A stretch of DNA of 64,000 nt from Limnobaculum xujianqingii (GCF_013394855.1 NZ_JABMLK010000001.1:372001-436000); one strand, 5' to 3'. Shown: positions 34,166 through 45,977, counted from the first letter of the stretch. Made by a program: numbers and translations. Notes: a model not told the origin generated them from the letters alone.

Positions 34166-35059
34166 TTATTTAATATCAAATAACGTATCAACAGCGGCCA
34201 ACTGCTCTGGATTGAGTTTACCGCCATAATTACGGGAAATTGGCTCAAGATATTTATATTTTCTGGCTACAGTAGTTTTAATCGTAGTCACAAAATCGTC
34301 ACCAATGGCATAAATGCCGGATAGCCTTCCAATTTCTTCATGTAGCGCGGCAACTTCAGCAAGATTGTTAGCCTGATAAGCTGTTTTAATTTTAGTAAAC
34401 AGCTCAGGTACTACATTATTTAAACCCGAAAGTACGCCAGCACCACCATTCATCAGATTAGGCACAAAATATTCGTCGTAACCGGCAAATATTGAGAAAT
34501 CTTTCCGCACTGGCGCCATAGCGCGCACAATAAGGCGAGTATGAGAAGAGCAGTCCACAGTATCTTTAATACCAACAAAATTAGGGCACTCTTTAGCCAG
34601 CTTCAACACCAATGCAGCATCTACATCACAACCGGTTCGGGCCGGGAAGTTATAAATCAGCCATTTGCCTTTAAAGCGATTGTTCAGATCGATAAAATAT
34701 TCATACAGCTGTTTTGGCGTTTGGGCGTAATAGTAGTGGGGTAATGCCATTACTGCTTCATAGCCTTCTGCATAAGCGATATCGGCCAGATGCACCATAT
34801 CATCAACACAAGTTGTTGATACATGGGCAATCATTGGTAGCTTAGTCATCTTACGTGCTTTTTTCAGTAAACTCTCACGCTCGCTGAGGCTCATGGTAAC
34901 AAACTCGCCAATTGTTCCCATTAGCAATATACCATCGGTTCCTGAAGCAGCCAGACGATCAAAATGCTTTTGAAGTGCATCATAATCAATTTCACCGCTG
35001 GTTTTGAATGGTATGACAGAAGGGCACCAGGCACCGGAAAACAGGGCTTTATTACTCAT
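34166..35059 (-). CDS. DapA/NanA-family lyase or synthase
   Basis: 297-residue class I aldolase of the dihydrodipicolinate synthase family. The pyruvate-binding loop is G-T-I-G-E-F, the Tyr is in L-I-Y-N-F-P-A-R-T-G and the Schiff-base Lys in F-V-G-I-K-D-T. Differences from DapA (no G-T-T-G-E; F-P-A-R-T-G) point to a keto-acid sugar aldolase or N-acetylneuraminate-lyase-like enzyme; the substrate cannot be fixed. The IclR gene on the same strand 308 bases upstream is its likely regulator. No transporter or dehydratase adjoins, unlike the first copy at 21498. Confidence 0.85.
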   Translation of the reverse strand: MSNKALFSGAWCPSVIPFKTSGEIDYDALQKHFDRLAASGTDGILLMGTIGEFVTMSLSERESLLKKARKMTKLPMIAHVSTTCVDDMVHLADIAYAEGYEAVMALPHYYYAQTPKQLYEYFIDLNNRFKGKWLIYNFPARTGCDVDAALVLKLAKECPNFVGIKDTVDCSSHTRLIVRAMAPVRKDFSIFAGYDEYFVPNLMNGGAGVLSGLNNVVPELFTKIKTAYQANNLAEVAALHEEIGRLSGIYAIGDDFVTTIKTTVARKYKYLEPISRNYGGKLNPEQLAAVDTLFDIK

Positions 35060-35367
35060 TTCTTATTCCTCTGATGATTCACGACATAATTTCCCGGGCA
35101 CGATACCACTAAATCATTTATGGCATTTATCAGACCCGGATGTCTGTTCTGATCGCTTACAACAGGAATGCGGTCATCACGGGTTATTTGCTACGATTTA
35201 ATTTTAACTCTTATATGTGGGAGCTTAAATCTCATATATAAGAGCTATAAATATACCGAAGATAAAGCCCTTGTTAAAGCAGCGTAAGGGGTAATAAACG
35301 GAGACAGATCACAGAATTGAATGATGAATCCGCAGAAGGGCGATCTGCGGTTGATAAGAAAGAATAA
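35060..35367. other. Intergenic region between IclR and DapA-family genes
   Basis: Holds the promoter of the DapA-family gene and the long imperfect palindrome at 35208-35244. No small gene is supported. Confidence 0.45.
35208..35244. promoter_or_regulatory. Imperfect palindrome, candidate operator
   Basis: CTCTTATAT (35208-35216) and ATATAAGAG (35236-35244) are perfect complements; inner bases (GGGAG with CTC) extend the symmetry imperfectly. It lies 149-185 bases upstream of the DapA-family start. It shares no half-site with the TTCCA-N6-TGGAA elements of the first IclR operon. Confidence 0.5.
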
Positions 35368-36120
35368 TTAACGAATGGATTCTGACAGCATGTTAGCTGC
35401 GGTTTTCACTAATTCTACGAATTCCGGAATTTTTTCTTCAGGAACTTGAAAGCTAACGCCAGACATACTGATTGCGGCAATGACCTTATTATTTCGATCA
35501 AACACCGGAGCTGAGATGCAGCTAACGCCGTCATAATCTTCTTCATTGTCAAATGCCCAACCCTGTCGGCGAACCGTGGCTAATTCCGCTTTAAATGCGC
35601 TACGGGTTGTGATGGTGGTTTTAGTTTTTGCTTCTAATCGTTCTTCCGGCAGCAGGCGATCAATTTCCGCTTCAGGTAACCAGGCCAGAAGGCATTTTCC
35701 CAAACTGGAACTGTGCAATGACAGGCGTTTTCCTAACCAGCTTCGTACAACTATGGCTCCCGGGCTTTCTATTTTTGCCAGATAAATTGCAGAAGTATTA
35801 TCCAGAACGCCCAGATGGCAGGCTAGTCCGGTGCTATCCCGTAAAAAAGTCATCGGAGCAATCGCCAAATTCCGAATATCAAAGCTCTCAATGGCGCGAA
35901 TACCTAGTTCAAACAATGTTAGCCCCAGATAGTAACGGCCTTTTTCCTGACGTAAAAAGCCATGTGCTACCAGACTATTAAGTAATGTAGCCGTTGAGCT
36001 TTGGGCCAGATCCAGAGTTTGATGAATTTGGCTAAACGTGACACTGCCTTGAGTAGAGACATACTTTAAAATGCGGGTCGTTTTATCAATGGCCGGTGTT
36101 TTGGTCGTAATCTCTTGCAT
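35368..36120 (-). CDS. IclR family transcriptional regulator
   Basis: About 250 residues: winged helix (T-R-I-L-K-Y-V-S-T-Q-G-S-V-T-F-S-Q-I, A-Q-S-S-T-A-T-L-L-N-S-L) followed by the IclR effector domain (A-C-H-L-G-V-L-D, R-S-W-L-G-K-R-L-S-L-H-S-S-S-L-G-K-C-L-L-A-W, C-I-S-A-P-V-F). The effector domain is strikingly like that of the regulator at 20697, so they are paralogs within one subfamily. Start at ATG 36120 gives family length; GTG 36195 adds an unrelated segment. Likely regulates the downstream DapA-family gene. Confidence 0.85.
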   Translation of the reverse strand: MQEITTKTPAIDKTTRILKYVSTQGSVTFSQIHQTLDLAQSSTATLLNSLVAHGFLRQEKGRYYLGLTLFELGIRAIESFDIRNLAIAPMTFLRDSTGLACHLGVLDNTSAIYLAKIESPGAIVVRSWLGKRLSLHSSSLGKCLLAWLPEAEIDRLLPEERLEAKTKTTITTRSAFKAELATVRRQGWAFDNEEDYDGVSCISAPVFDRNNKVIAAISMSGVSFQVPEEKIPEFVELVKTAANMLSESIR

Positions 36121-36276
36121 AAGGCTCTGGGTCTTGGGGCAGATAGTAAATCGCAGTGTAAAGTAAAAATGAAGCAAATTCAAAATACTGACCACCAGTA
36201 ACTGAGGTTTTGCGTAACTGACGTTATTATGAATAATAGTCGACTGTTATTAGCGTATCAAAGGCGGGGAACAGAA

Positions 36277-36837
36277 GTGCCATCATTTAAGGATATTGCA
36301 GAGCTTAGTGACTTACATCAGAGCTTACCGACGTTTGTTAATAAGTTACATCAATTGCTTACGCGGCTGGAACTGTCGCTGGAAACTTATTATGCGGACC
36401 ATATTTCTGTTCGCTGTTTCCAGAAAACTACCGCGGATCGCTGGCGTCAGGGGTTAATGCAGTGTGGTGAACTGATGTCTGAAAAGATAATCAATGGTCG
36501 CCCAATTTGTCTGTTTAATCTGCATGAACCATTACAGGTTGGCCTGTGGCGAATTGACTGTGTTGAGTTGCCCTATCCGGGAGATAAACTTTATCCGCAG
36601 GAGGATTGGGAACACGTAGAATGGGTCGTACCTGGCGATGTGGAAAATTTCCATCAAACGGCACTGGCGCTGTTTTCAGACGATATTCTGTTGATGCCGC
36701 AGCTAAAACTAAAATTCAGTAATCCTGCTGGAGAAGGGGAAAGATTGCCCAATCCAACGTTGGCGGTAACAGATAATGGGGTAACCGTAAAATTTCACCC
36801 GTACAGCATTCAGGAAGTAGTTAAAAGCGAAAGCTAA
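36277..36837 (+). CDS. yecM: YecM family protein
   Basis: VOC/glyoxalase-fold protein similar throughout to E. coli YecM: T-x-x-A-D-H-I-S-V-R-C, a metal-site-like region, C-G-E-L-M-S-E-K-I-I-N-G-R-P-I-C-L-F, W-E-H-V-E-W-V-x-P-G-D, and R-L-P-N-P-T-L-A-V-T-D at the end. The GTG at 36277 follows a GGGGA about 7 bases upstream and matches the E. coli N-terminus; ATG 36229 has no ribosome-binding site. The biochemical role is unknown. Located near cutC as in E. coli. Confidence 0.9.
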   Translation: MPSFKDIAELSDLHQSLPTFVNKLHQLLTRLELSLETYYADHISVRCFQKTTADRWRQGLMQCGELMSEKIINGRPICLFNLHEPLQVGLWRIDCVELPYPGDKLYPQEDWEHVEWVVPGDVENFHQTALALFSDDILLMPQLKLKFSNPAGEGERLPNPTLAVTDNGVTVKFHPYSIQEVVKSES

Positions 36838-36892
36838 ATGATGGCAGTAAAGGAAAAGACGGTCACCATTATTTAATGATGACCGTGACCTG

Positions 36893-38047
36893 TCAGGCTA
36901 AAGCGGGTAAGGTTGCTACGGCGTTCGTCATACGCGTTAACGCTTGCTCCAGTAGCGCTCGCTGGCAGCCAAAATTCAGGCGAACAAAATTCGGATTACC
37001 AAAATCACTGCCTGGTGATAATCCAACGCCAGCTTGCTCAAAGAAAGCATGTGGATTGGTTACTGCTAATCCTGAAGCATCAATCCAGGCCAGATAGGTG
37101 GCTTCAACAGGCATCAATTTTAGTCCGGGAATTGCATTAATTCTCTCCATTACCAAATCCCGATTACCACGCAGATAGGTTAATTGCTCTGCAAGCCATT
37201 CATCACCGCCCTTGTAGGCGGCAGTTGCAGCTACATAAGCCAGAATATCGACGCTGGGAACAATACCGGCTCGCGCTTCGGTAAAGCGATGTCGCAATGC
37301 TGCATTTGGAATAACGGCAATGGATGCACCTAACCCGGCGATATTAAAGGTTTTAGATGGAGACATTAACGTTACAGAACGTTGAGCCGCATCTTCGCTG
37401 AGAGAAGCGAAAGGAATATGTTCCAGCCCTTCATCCAGCAGAAGGTCACAGTGAATTTCATCTGAACAAACAATCAAATTATGTCGCTGGGCGAAATCAA
37501 GCTGAGCCGCTAACTCATGGCGACGATAAACGGTTCCACCAGGATTCTGTGGATTACATAGCATCAGCAGTTTTTCAGAACCGGATAGCTGATTTTCTGT
37601 GGCCTCCAGATCTAGCACCCAGCGCTTATTTTGTAACTTAACTGGTGCAGAAACCTGATTACGGTTAGCAAACCGTGCAGCTTTCATAAATGGAGGGTAA
37701 ATTGGATGGGGGGCAATAGTTCCCTGTTCCGGAGTAGTTAATGCCCGAACGCATAAGTTTAATCCACATACTAACCCCGGAAGAAAAACCAGCCATTCTG
37801 GTTTTACATCCCATTGGTAGCGTTGCTTCATTCGCTGAATGAACACCTCAACCAGCTCGGGTGAAGGATAGCCATAACCAAATACCCCATGGGCTACACG
37901 TTTTTGCAGGGCGTCAATAACAGCGATAGGAGATTTAAAGTCACTATCTGCAACCCATAGGGGAATAATCTCTTTATCTTCATATTTGTGCCACTTATCA
38001 CTATCGGTGTGATGTCGCTCCACATACAGATCAAAATTAGATGCCAT
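36893..38047 (-). CDS. PatB/MalY-family PLP aminotransferase (C-S lyase)
   Basis: Fold-type I PLP enzyme, 384 residues. Motifs: P-L-W-V-A-D-S-D-F-K near the start, V-F-G-Y-G-Y, L-L-C-N-P-Q-N-P-G-G, the cofactor Asp in C-S-D-E-I-H-C-D-L, and Schiff-base Lys in M-S-P-S-K-T-F-N-I-A-G-L. The D-E-I-H-x-D and S-K-T-F-N signatures mark the MalY/PatB group, which usually cleave cystathionine or other cysteine conjugates (beta-lyase). AAGG upstream of ATG 38047; an in-frame codon at 38083 is weaker. Convergent with yecM. Confidence 0.88.
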   Translation of the reverse strand: MASNFDLYVERHHTDSDKWHKYEDKEIIPLWVADSDFKSPIAVIDALQKRVAHGVFGYGYPSPELVEVFIQRMKQRYQWDVKPEWLVFLPGLVCGLNLCVRALTTPEQGTIAPHPIYPPFMKAARFANRNQVSAPVKLQNKRWVLDLEATENQLSGSEKLLMLCNPQNPGGTVYRRHELAAQLDFAQRHNLIVCSDEIHCDLLLDEGLEHIPFASLSEDAAQRSVTLMSPSKTFNIAGLGASIAVIPNAALRHRFTEARAGIVPSVDILAYVAATAAYKGGDEWLAEQLTYLRGNRDLVMERINAIPGLKLMPVEATYLAWIDASGLAVTNPHAFFEQAGVGLSPGSDFGNPNFVRLNFGCQRALLEQALTRMTNAVATLPALA

Positions 38048-38160
38048 AATAAAACCTTTAGTGCGCCTTTGATTGGGTGTCATTTAATAAAGTGTAGACT
38101 ACGCCAGATGTGTTCTCTTGCTCAAGAATTGTTTTGTTTTTACTTGATTTAGGGGGAAAG

Positions 38161-38925
38161 ATGTCAAAACTGGAGGTGTGTTGTTATAGCGCCGATTGTG
38201 CCATAAAGGCCGAGCGCGCTGGCGCGGATCGCATAGAACTTTGTGCAGGCAAGCAAGAAGGAGGAATTACGCCGAGTATTGGCATGCTTGACTGGGTTTC
38301 TCATCAGGTTTCTATTCCGGTTCATCCTATTGTACGTCCAAGAGGAGGGGACTTTTGTTATAGCGAAAGTGAGTTCGCCATTATTAAGCGTGATATTGAC
38401 CAGATCCGCGACCTTGGTTTCCCGGGTATCGTCATTGGGATCCTGACGGAAGATGGCCATATTGACGTTGAACGTATGCAACAAATCCTTCGCCAAACGG
38501 CAGGAATGTCTGTTACTTTTCATCGGGCGTTTGATATGTGTGCTAATCCGTTACTGGCACTAAGCCAACTGACGGATTTGGGAGTGGACCGTATTCTGAC
38601 GTCGGGGCAACAGCAAACAGCTGAGGTTGGATTGTCCTTAATTCGTACCCTGATTCAGCAAAGCCAACGGCCGGTTATTATGCCCGGTGGCGGTATTCGC
38701 CTGACGAATATTCATAAATTTATCGAAGCTGGCGTTCAGGAGATTCACACTTCTGCCTGCCAAATCGTTCCATCCTGTATGCGTTATCGTAAGGCTGGCG
38801 TGAATATGAATACCGATAGTGAAGCAGATGAATTTGCTCAGTTTCAGGTTGATAGTGATATGGTGGCGGCGATGAAGGAGGTTTTCGCTCCCAGCGTTGT
38901 GAGGTTTCGCCAGCAGGTAGGCTAA
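38161..38925 (+). CDS. cutC: Copper homeostasis protein CutC
   Basis: 254-residue TIM-barrel Cut[45 protein letters not shown] and L-T-S-G-Q-Q are all present. Historically linked to copper tolerance; in E. coli that phenotype was later traced to a small RNA near cutC, so the function is open. GGGGAAAG precedes ATG 38161. Confidence 0.95.
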   Translation: MSKLEVCCYSADCAIKAERAGADRIELCAGKQEGGITPSIGMLDWVSHQVSIPVHPIVRPRGGDFCYSESEFAIIKRDIDQIRDLGFPGIVIGILTEDGHIDVERMQQILRQTAGMSVTFHRAFDMCANPLLALSQLTDLGVDRILTSGQQQTAEVGLSLIRTLIQQSQRPVIMPGGGIRLTNIHKFIEAGVQEIHTSACQIVPSCMRYRKAGVNMNTDSEADEFAQFQVDSDMVAAMKEVFAPSVVRFRQQVG

Positions 38926-38944
38926 CAACGCTCATGATGACTAA

Positions 38945-38969
38945 GAGGCCAGATAATTATCTGGCCTTT
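38945..38969 (+). terminator. Terminator after cutC
   Basis: Perfect palindrome AGGCCAGATAA / TTATCTGGCCT followed by a T-rich tail, 20 bases past the stop. It also faces the converging lactonase gene. Confidence 0.8.
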
Positions 38970-39005
38970 CTACTTTTGTTATTCCATCAAATTTTAAAGC
39001 ATTGT

Positions 39006-40238
39006 TTATTGCTGAGGAGTAATAAACAGCATTTGTGATGGGCTGCCAACAGGGGTAAAGCGGTTAGTGAATGTCAGTTTGCCATTGGTTGGGTCGATGC
39101 TGAACGTAGTGATGTTATCACTACGTTGATTCATCGCGTATAGGGAGTGACCATCCGGAGAAATAACCACTGTGCGAGTGTAATCGCCATGAGTCCAGAT
39201 ATTATTTGCCAGCGTTAAGCTACCATTCTCATTAATATTAAAATGCGAAATACTGTTATGCAGACGATTTGCCACATACAGATGGTGACCATCCTGACTG
39301 AGTACCAGACCGGAAGCGAAGCTGGTTCCTTTGTACCCTTCAGGTAAAGAGGATATCGTTTGCTGTTCCATCAATTTTCCACTTTCCATATCAAACAGAT
39401 AGGTTGTCAGGGTGGAGGACTCTTCATTAATTAAATAGACATGCTTATTCGTCGGGTGAAAAACGAAATGGCGAGGTCCGGCACCGGCTGATGATGCAGC
39501 AATAAATGGTGGATTGTTAGCTGAAAGAACGCCGTTGCTGCTATCTATCCGCCATTGATAAATACGGTCTAAACCCAAATCGGTAGAGTAAACGAATTTT
39601 CCATCAGGGTCGCTGCCGATCATATGGGCATGTGGGCCGTCGTGATCGCTGAAGGCGAAGCTGCCTTCAACGGCAGCGGCAGGTTTGCTTGCACCAGGTT
39701 CTCCACTGCTTTGCTTCACGGATGCAGGTCGCCCCAGTGAACCATCTTTATTAATCGGAAAACTGGCAATAGAACCGCTGATGTAGTTTGCTACTAATAG
39801 AAACTTACCGTTGGGATGAATAGAAATATAAACCGGACCAGCGCCCTGAGAGTCAACTTCGTTCAGTTTTTTTAAACTGCCATCCTGACTATTTACAGCA
39901 TAAGCGGTGAGAGAACCATGTTTCCCACCGTTATAGTTAGCCACTTCACTGGCGACATAAAGATGTTTGCTATCGTTGTCTAATACAATTTGTGCAGCAT
40001 TAGGTATGTTGCTAACCAGTTTATCTTTTTTAAGTGAACCATCTTTATCTACCTTCATCAGATAGATACCTTCTCCATTAGGATTATAGGTGGCAACATA
40101 AGCCATTGTGTCTGAGGGAGTAATAGCAGAAGGTTCGGTATTGGCTAAAACGGGAAAAGCAGCAAGAGAAGATAATCCAATAATGATACTGCGGTAAATT
40201 GCTGTGGTTGCTGAACCATCCATGCGTTTTTTATTCAT
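39006..40238 (-). CDS. Secreted lactonase-type beta-propeller
   Basis: 410 residues of the lactonase/6-phosphogluconolactonase (PF10282) seven-bladed propeller: repeated G-S-L...L-Y-V-A-x-Y segments, I-S-I-H-P-N-G-K-F-L-L-V-A-N-Y, H-D-G-P-H-A-H, G-P-R-H-F-V-F-H-P, S-P-D-G-H-S-L-Y. Unlike cytosolic Pgl (YbhE) it has a Sec-type signal peptide (hydrophobic core around residues 14-30, A-N-T after it). AGGAG lies upstream of ATG 40238. The substrate is therefore probably an extracytoplasmic lactone, not 6-phosphogluconolactone. Alone between cutC and yaeF. Confidence 0.85.
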   Translation of the reverse strand: MNKKRMDGSATTAIYRSIIIGLSSLAAFPVLANTEPSAITPSDTMAYVATYNPNGEGIYLMKVDKDGSLKKDKLVSNIPNAAQIVLDNDSKHLYVASEVANYNGGKHGSLTAYAVNSQDGSLKKLNEVDSQGAGPVYISIHPNGKFLLVANYISGSIASFPINKDGSLGRPASVKQSSGEPGASKPAAAVEGSFAFSDHDGPHAHMIGSDPDGKFVYSTDLGLDRIYQWRIDSSNGVLSANNPPFIAASSAGAGPRHFVFHPTNKHVYLINEESSTLTTYLFDMESGKLMEQQTISSLPEGYKGTSFASGLVLSQDGHHLYVANRLHNSISHFNINENGSLTLANNIWTHGDYTRTVVISPDGHSLYAMNQRSDNITTFSIDPTNGKLTFTNRFTPVGSPSQMLFITPQQ

Positions 40239-40393
40239 ATAATCTCCTGTGCTTTTATAAACGTACGACACCTCTTAAATGTATAGATAAGACAAGAGTG
40301 AATGTCGTGGTGTGATAATTGACATTGGGATTAATGATTACCCCAGATCTTGAAAAGATCAAATAAACCATACTGAAATTTGGTAGAACCCCA

Positions 40394-41233
40394 TTACTTG
40401 AAGCTAAAGAAGTCCTGAATTGAAGCGGTCGTGTTTTCAACGATACCTTTTTTCAAATGGCCTATATACAACAGTGGTTTATTTGGCGTCAGAGATGCGA
40501 CATCACCTTCACGCATATGAAGAAGGTCTACCGGGCTAACCCAAACCGGGTCAGATGCGGTGATAGGAAGTCCTGCCTGATTGTAAGCTTCAATGACGAA
40601 CTGAGAACAAAAGAAGCTACCTTTAGCATCATCGTCTGAGCCCAGTTGGACTTTAGCCAATGTGCTAATGCAGTTATTGCGGAATTTTTCAGAGAATGGA
40701 TTCAGGCTGCATAGCTGACGCGTCATCATAAATGGGGCCATCAGTGCGACGCCATTATAATTATAACGTTGGCCAACTTGAGACTCTGAAAAATTACGAA
40801 TCGCTAAAGCCTGTTCTGTTGATAGCTCAGGTACCCGGAAAACAATGATCTTGGAGTTATGATCGATCACTTTATCCAGAGATACGATTTGCACTCCGCT
40901 GCCACCCACAGCTTCAACTACCTGATCGTTACCTAAATAGATAGCCGCATGGCTAACTGTTGAAGCGCTAAACAGGCGAATTCCTAAAGAAGTTGGTCCA
41001 TAAGGTGAGGTTAGCAGAATATCACCGGCAACCATTTCCGTAGCAGGAATAACCAGACTTCCTCCTTCAGGATAGGAATGAAGGCGCTGCATCTGAATTT
41101 CTACCGGTAGGGCGTTAGTTGTACTGAGTTGATTATCTTCTTTTTCAGAAATCTGCATAGTGCAGCCGCTAAGTAAAAAGCAGCCACTGAACACAATGGC
41201 AAACAGAGATGTAACGGGCCTGCAAAATGACAT
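40394..41233 (-). CDS. yaeF: Lipoprotein with permuted papain-like peptidase fold, YaeF-like
   Basis: 279 residues, lipobox L-L-S-G-C (Cys24). Matches E. coli YaeF: G-D-I-L-L-T-S, the catalytic-type His in S-T-V-S-H-A-A-I-Y-L-G, V-T/M-T-R-Q-x-C-S-L-N-P-F-S-E-x-F-R, and the catalytic-type Cys in S-F-F-C-S-Q-F-V. The YiiX/YaeF group belongs to circularly permuted NlpC/P60 (papain-like) enzymes, suggesting an envelope amidase or thioesterase; substrate unknown. In E. coli yaeF lies elsewhere, so the location upstream of the lactonase is different. Confidence 0.88.
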   Translation of the reverse strand: MSFCRPVTSLFAIVFSGCFLLSGCTMQISEKEDNQLSTTNALPVEIQMQRLHSYPEGGSLVIPATEMVAGDILLTSPYGPTSLGIRLFSASTVSHAAIYLGNDQVVEAVGGSGVQIVSLDKVIDHNSKIIVFRVPELSTEQALAIRNFSESQVGQRYNYNGVALMAPFMMTRQLCSLNPFSEKFRNNCISTLAKVQLGSDDDAKGSFFCSQFVIEAYNQAGLPITASDPVWVSPVDLLHMREGDVASLTPNKPLLYIGHLKKGIVENTTASIQDFFSFK

Positions 41234-41268
41234 GGTTTAATCCTTTAATCCGCTAAACAGACCGGCAG

Positions 41269-43109
<1,841 letters not shown>

Positions 43110-43505
43110 TTAGTACAGAACCAAAATTTGCTCCCACGGCAAGTAATAGATATTGGCACAAATCATCATCACCATAGAAATATAGGTAGCGGCCATGCCA
43201 GAACGACGCCAAAACCAATCGCGGTGGCGTAATGCATAATAATGACTAAGGCGACCAGCGAATAACATAATTCCACTAACGTGAACCAACCACACGTTAG
43301 CGCCGTTCATTTCCATAATCACCATCAAAATTAGCGCAATAGGAATATATTCCACGGCATTACCGTGAATACGAACCGCCATCTGCAACTCATAAAAGCC
43401 ACCATCGCCAAACGGAACGCGATATTGGGTACGAAGCTTTACTACATCAAGAGACAGCTTAAATAATAGTAGTGCGCCCAGCACAGCATACAGTGCGCTA
43501 ACCAT
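43110..43505 (-). CDS. yecN: YecN, MAPEG-domain membrane protein
   Basis: 131 residues with about four membrane helices and the MAPEG pattern (R-I-H-G-N-A-V-E-Y-I-P near residue 46, then G-R-L-S-H-Y-Y-A). Orthologous to E. coli YecN, which also lies near cmoAB. The enzymatic activity (glutathione-related in other MAPEG proteins) is untested. Confidence 0.93.
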   Translation of the reverse strand: MVSALYAVLGALLLFKLSLDVVKLRTQYRVPFGDGGFYELQMAVRIHGNAVEYIPIALILMVIMEMNGANVWLVHVSGIMLFAGRLSHYYALRHRDWFWRRSGMAATYISMVMMICANIYYLPWEQILVLY

Positions 43506-43928
43506 TCATCACCCCACAGATATAATTTTTGCAACAGAATAATAACCGGATATAACAAAAAATTCCGCTATAAAGAAATAAGTTTAGCTTACTTACTATT
43601 TTATAAGATAAAAAATTTAATCATAAAGCCGAATTATTATCATTAAATTAAATTTTCAGCGAAGTAATTAATAGAATTGTGGATCAGACAGATGCAGGAT
43701 CTTTGTTTGTAAGGATGCTAATGATGAGTTTTTAAAACGAGAGTGCTGTTTTTTTGTTCGTTTAAGCATAAATTAGTTTGAATCCGGGCGATGTCACCTG
43801 ATGTAGCTCTTATCGGCAGTGATAATTTCCTTTATAATAACCGCCTTTTGGGTGGCGCTATGATTTAACCGTTTAGCCTCATCCTGATTGAATGAAATAA
43901 CAAACGATCGGTATTCAGAATCATTATT
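43506..43928. other. Intergenic region upstream of the FmdB-aspS operon
   Basis: AT-rich at the yecN side. A TATAAT at 43833-43838 about 90 bases before the FmdB-type start is the best -10 candidate for the downstream operon; no good -35 is seen. No gene is supported. Confidence 0.4.
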
Positions 43929-44189
43929 ATGCCTATTTATGAATATGAGTGTGGTGTTTGCCACCATCGTCTGGATAAATTACAGAAGTTAGCTGATGCC
44001 CCTTTGGTGGAATGCCCTAAGTGTGGTGAGTCAGCATTAGTTAAATTGGTCTCCCCCGGAAATTTCCATTTGAAAGGTTCCGGCTGGTATGCGAGTGAAG
44101 CCCCGCAAAGCCGTAAGAATACTTCATCAGATACCCCTTGTGCTGGGGCCTGTCAGGCGAATTGCCCGGGCGCAGCATTGGCTGAATAA
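43929..44189 (+). CDS. FmdB-family zinc ribbon protein
   Basis: 86 residues. N-terminal CxxC ribbon of the FmdB/regulatory-protein family: M-P-I-Y-E-Y-E-C-x2-C-x21-C-P-K-C-G, then V-S-P-G-N-F-x-L-K-G-S-G-W-Y. A second Cys cluster in the tail (C-A-G-A-C-Q-A-N-C) is variable. It sits 14 bases before aspS, so is co-transcribed. Function unknown. Confidence 0.88.
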   Translation: MPIYEYECGVCHHRLDKLQKLADAPLVECPKCGESALVKLVSPGNFHLKGSGWYASEAPQSRKNTSSDTPCAGACQANCPGAALAE

Positions 44190-44203
44190 AAGGATAGATC
44201 GTT

Positions 44204-45976
44204 ATGCGTACTCATTATTGTGGACAGCTCAACACTACTCATGTTGGGCAAGAAGTAACCCTGTGCGGCTGGGTAAATCGTCGTCGTGACTTAGGCGGTT
44301 TAATTTTTATCGATATGCGTGACCGTGAGGGTATTGTACAGGTGTTTTTTGATCCTGATTGCAAAGCTGCATATGAGCAAGCCTCTGAGTTACGTAATGA
44401 GTATTGCATCCAAATCGTTGGAACCGTACGTGCCCGTCCTGAAAGTCAGGCAAACAAAGATATGGTAACCGGTGGCGTAGAAATCTTTGCTCATACCCTG
44501 AATATCATTAACCGTTCAGAACCACTGCCGCTGGATTCTAATCAAAACAATACTGAAGAACAGCGTCTGAAATATCGCTATTTGGATCTGCGTCGTCCGG
44601 AAATGGCTGAGCGTCTGAAAGCTCGTGCGCGCATTACTGCATTTGTTCGCCGCTATATGGACGGCAACGGCTTCCTGGATATTGAAACCCCAATGCTGAC
44701 TAAAGCGACGCCGGAAGGTGCTCGTGACTATCTGGTGCCAAGCCGGGTACATAAAGGCAAATTCTATGCACTGCCTCAATCACCTCAGCTGTTTAAACAA
44801 CTGCTGATGATGTCTGGTTTTGACCGCTATTATCAAATCGTGAAATGTTTCCGCGATGAAGATTTACGTGCAGACCGTCAGCCAGAATTCACCCAAATCG
44901 ACGTTGAAACCTCATTTATGAGCGCAGAACAGGTTCGGGCCATTATGGAAAAAATGGTTCGCGAGCTGTGGACTGAAGTAAAAGGTGTTGATTTAGGTCA
45001 GTTCCCAAGTATGACTTTCGCTGAAGCCATGCGTCGTTACGGTTCTGACAAACCAGATCTGCGTAACCCAATGGAACTGGTTGACGTTGCTGATTTGCTA
45101 AAAGACGTCGATTTTAAAGTATTCTCTGGTCCGGCAAACGATCCTAAAGGCCGTGTTGCTGTACTTTGTGTACCTGGTGGCGCTCAACTAACTCGTAAGC
45201 AAATTGATGACTACACTCAATTTGTTTCGATTTATGGTGCTAAAGGTCTGGCCTGGATGAAGGTCAACGATCGTAATGGTGGAATGGATGGCGTACAGAG
45301 TCCGGTAGCTAAATTCCTCACGGCTGAAATAATTGAGTCGATGCTGGAACGTACTCAGGCAAAAGATGGTGACATCCTGTTATTTGGTGCTGATAGTTTT
45401 AAAGTAGCAACCGATGCTATGGGTGCGCTGCGACTGAAAGTGGGTCGTGACCTGAAGATCACTAATGAAGACAGTTGGGCTCCGCTGTGGGTTATCGATT
45501 TCCCAATGTTTGAAGATGATGGTGAAGGTGGTTTAACTGCCATGCATCATCCGTTTACTTCACCGAAAGAGATGACGCCTGAGCAACTGGTTGCCGATCC
45601 GGAATCAGCCATTGCCAATGCCTATGATATGGTACTGAATGGTTATGAAGTCGGTGGTGGTTCAGTTCGTATCTATAATGGTCAAATGCAACAAGCCGTA
45701 TTTGGTATTCTGGGTATTAATGAACAGGAACAACGTGAGAAATTCGGATTTTTACTGGATGCGCTAAAATATGGCACACCACCACATGCGGGGATCGCAT
45801 TTGGTCTGGACCGTTTAGTGATGTTGCTGACGGGTACTGAAAATATTCGTGACGTTATTGCCTTCCCGAAAACCACGGCAGCGTCCTGTCTGATGACTGA
45901 AGCACCAAGCTATGCTAATCCAGCGTCGCTGAAAGAACTGTCTATCAGTGTCGTGACAGAGAAGTCAGATAAGTAA
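44204..45976 (+). CDS. aspS: Aspartyl-tRNA synthetase
   Basis: 590 residues, the E. coli length. N-terminal OB anticodon-binding domain ([19 protein letters not shown]), class II motif 2 ([18 protein letters not shown]), a bacterial GAD insertion (about 290-420), and motif 3 (G-I-A-F-G-L-D-R-L). Attaches Asp to tRNA-Asp. Followed by nudB with one base between. Confidence 0.99.
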   Translation: MRTHYCGQLNTTHVGQEVTLCGWVNRRRDLGGLIFIDMRDREGIVQVFFDPDCKAAYEQASELRNEYCIQIVGTVRARPESQANKDMVTGGVEIFAHTLNIINRSEPLPLDSNQNNTEEQRLKYRYLDLRRPEMAERLKARARITAFVRRYMDGNGFLDIETPMLTKATPEGARDYLVPSRVHKGKFYALPQSPQLFKQLLMMSGFDRYYQIVKCFRDEDLRADRQPEFTQIDVETSFMSAEQVRAIMEKMVRELWTEVKGVDLGQFPSMTFAEAMRRYGSDKPDLRNPMELVDVADLLKDVDFKVFSGPANDPKGRVAVLCVPGGAQLTRKQIDDYTQFVSIYGAKGLAWMKVNDRNGGMDGVQSPVAKFLTAEIIESMLERTQAKDGDILLFGADSFKVATDAMGALRLKVGRDLKITNEDSWAPLWVIDFPMFEDDGEGGLTAMHHPFTSPKEMTPEQLVADPESAIANAYDMVLNGYEVGGGSVRIYNGQMQQAVFGILGINEQEQREKFGFLLDALKYGTPPHAGIAFGLDRLVMLLTGTENIRDVIAFPKTTAASCLMTEAPSYANPASLKELSISVVTEKSDK

Positions 45977-45977
45977 T

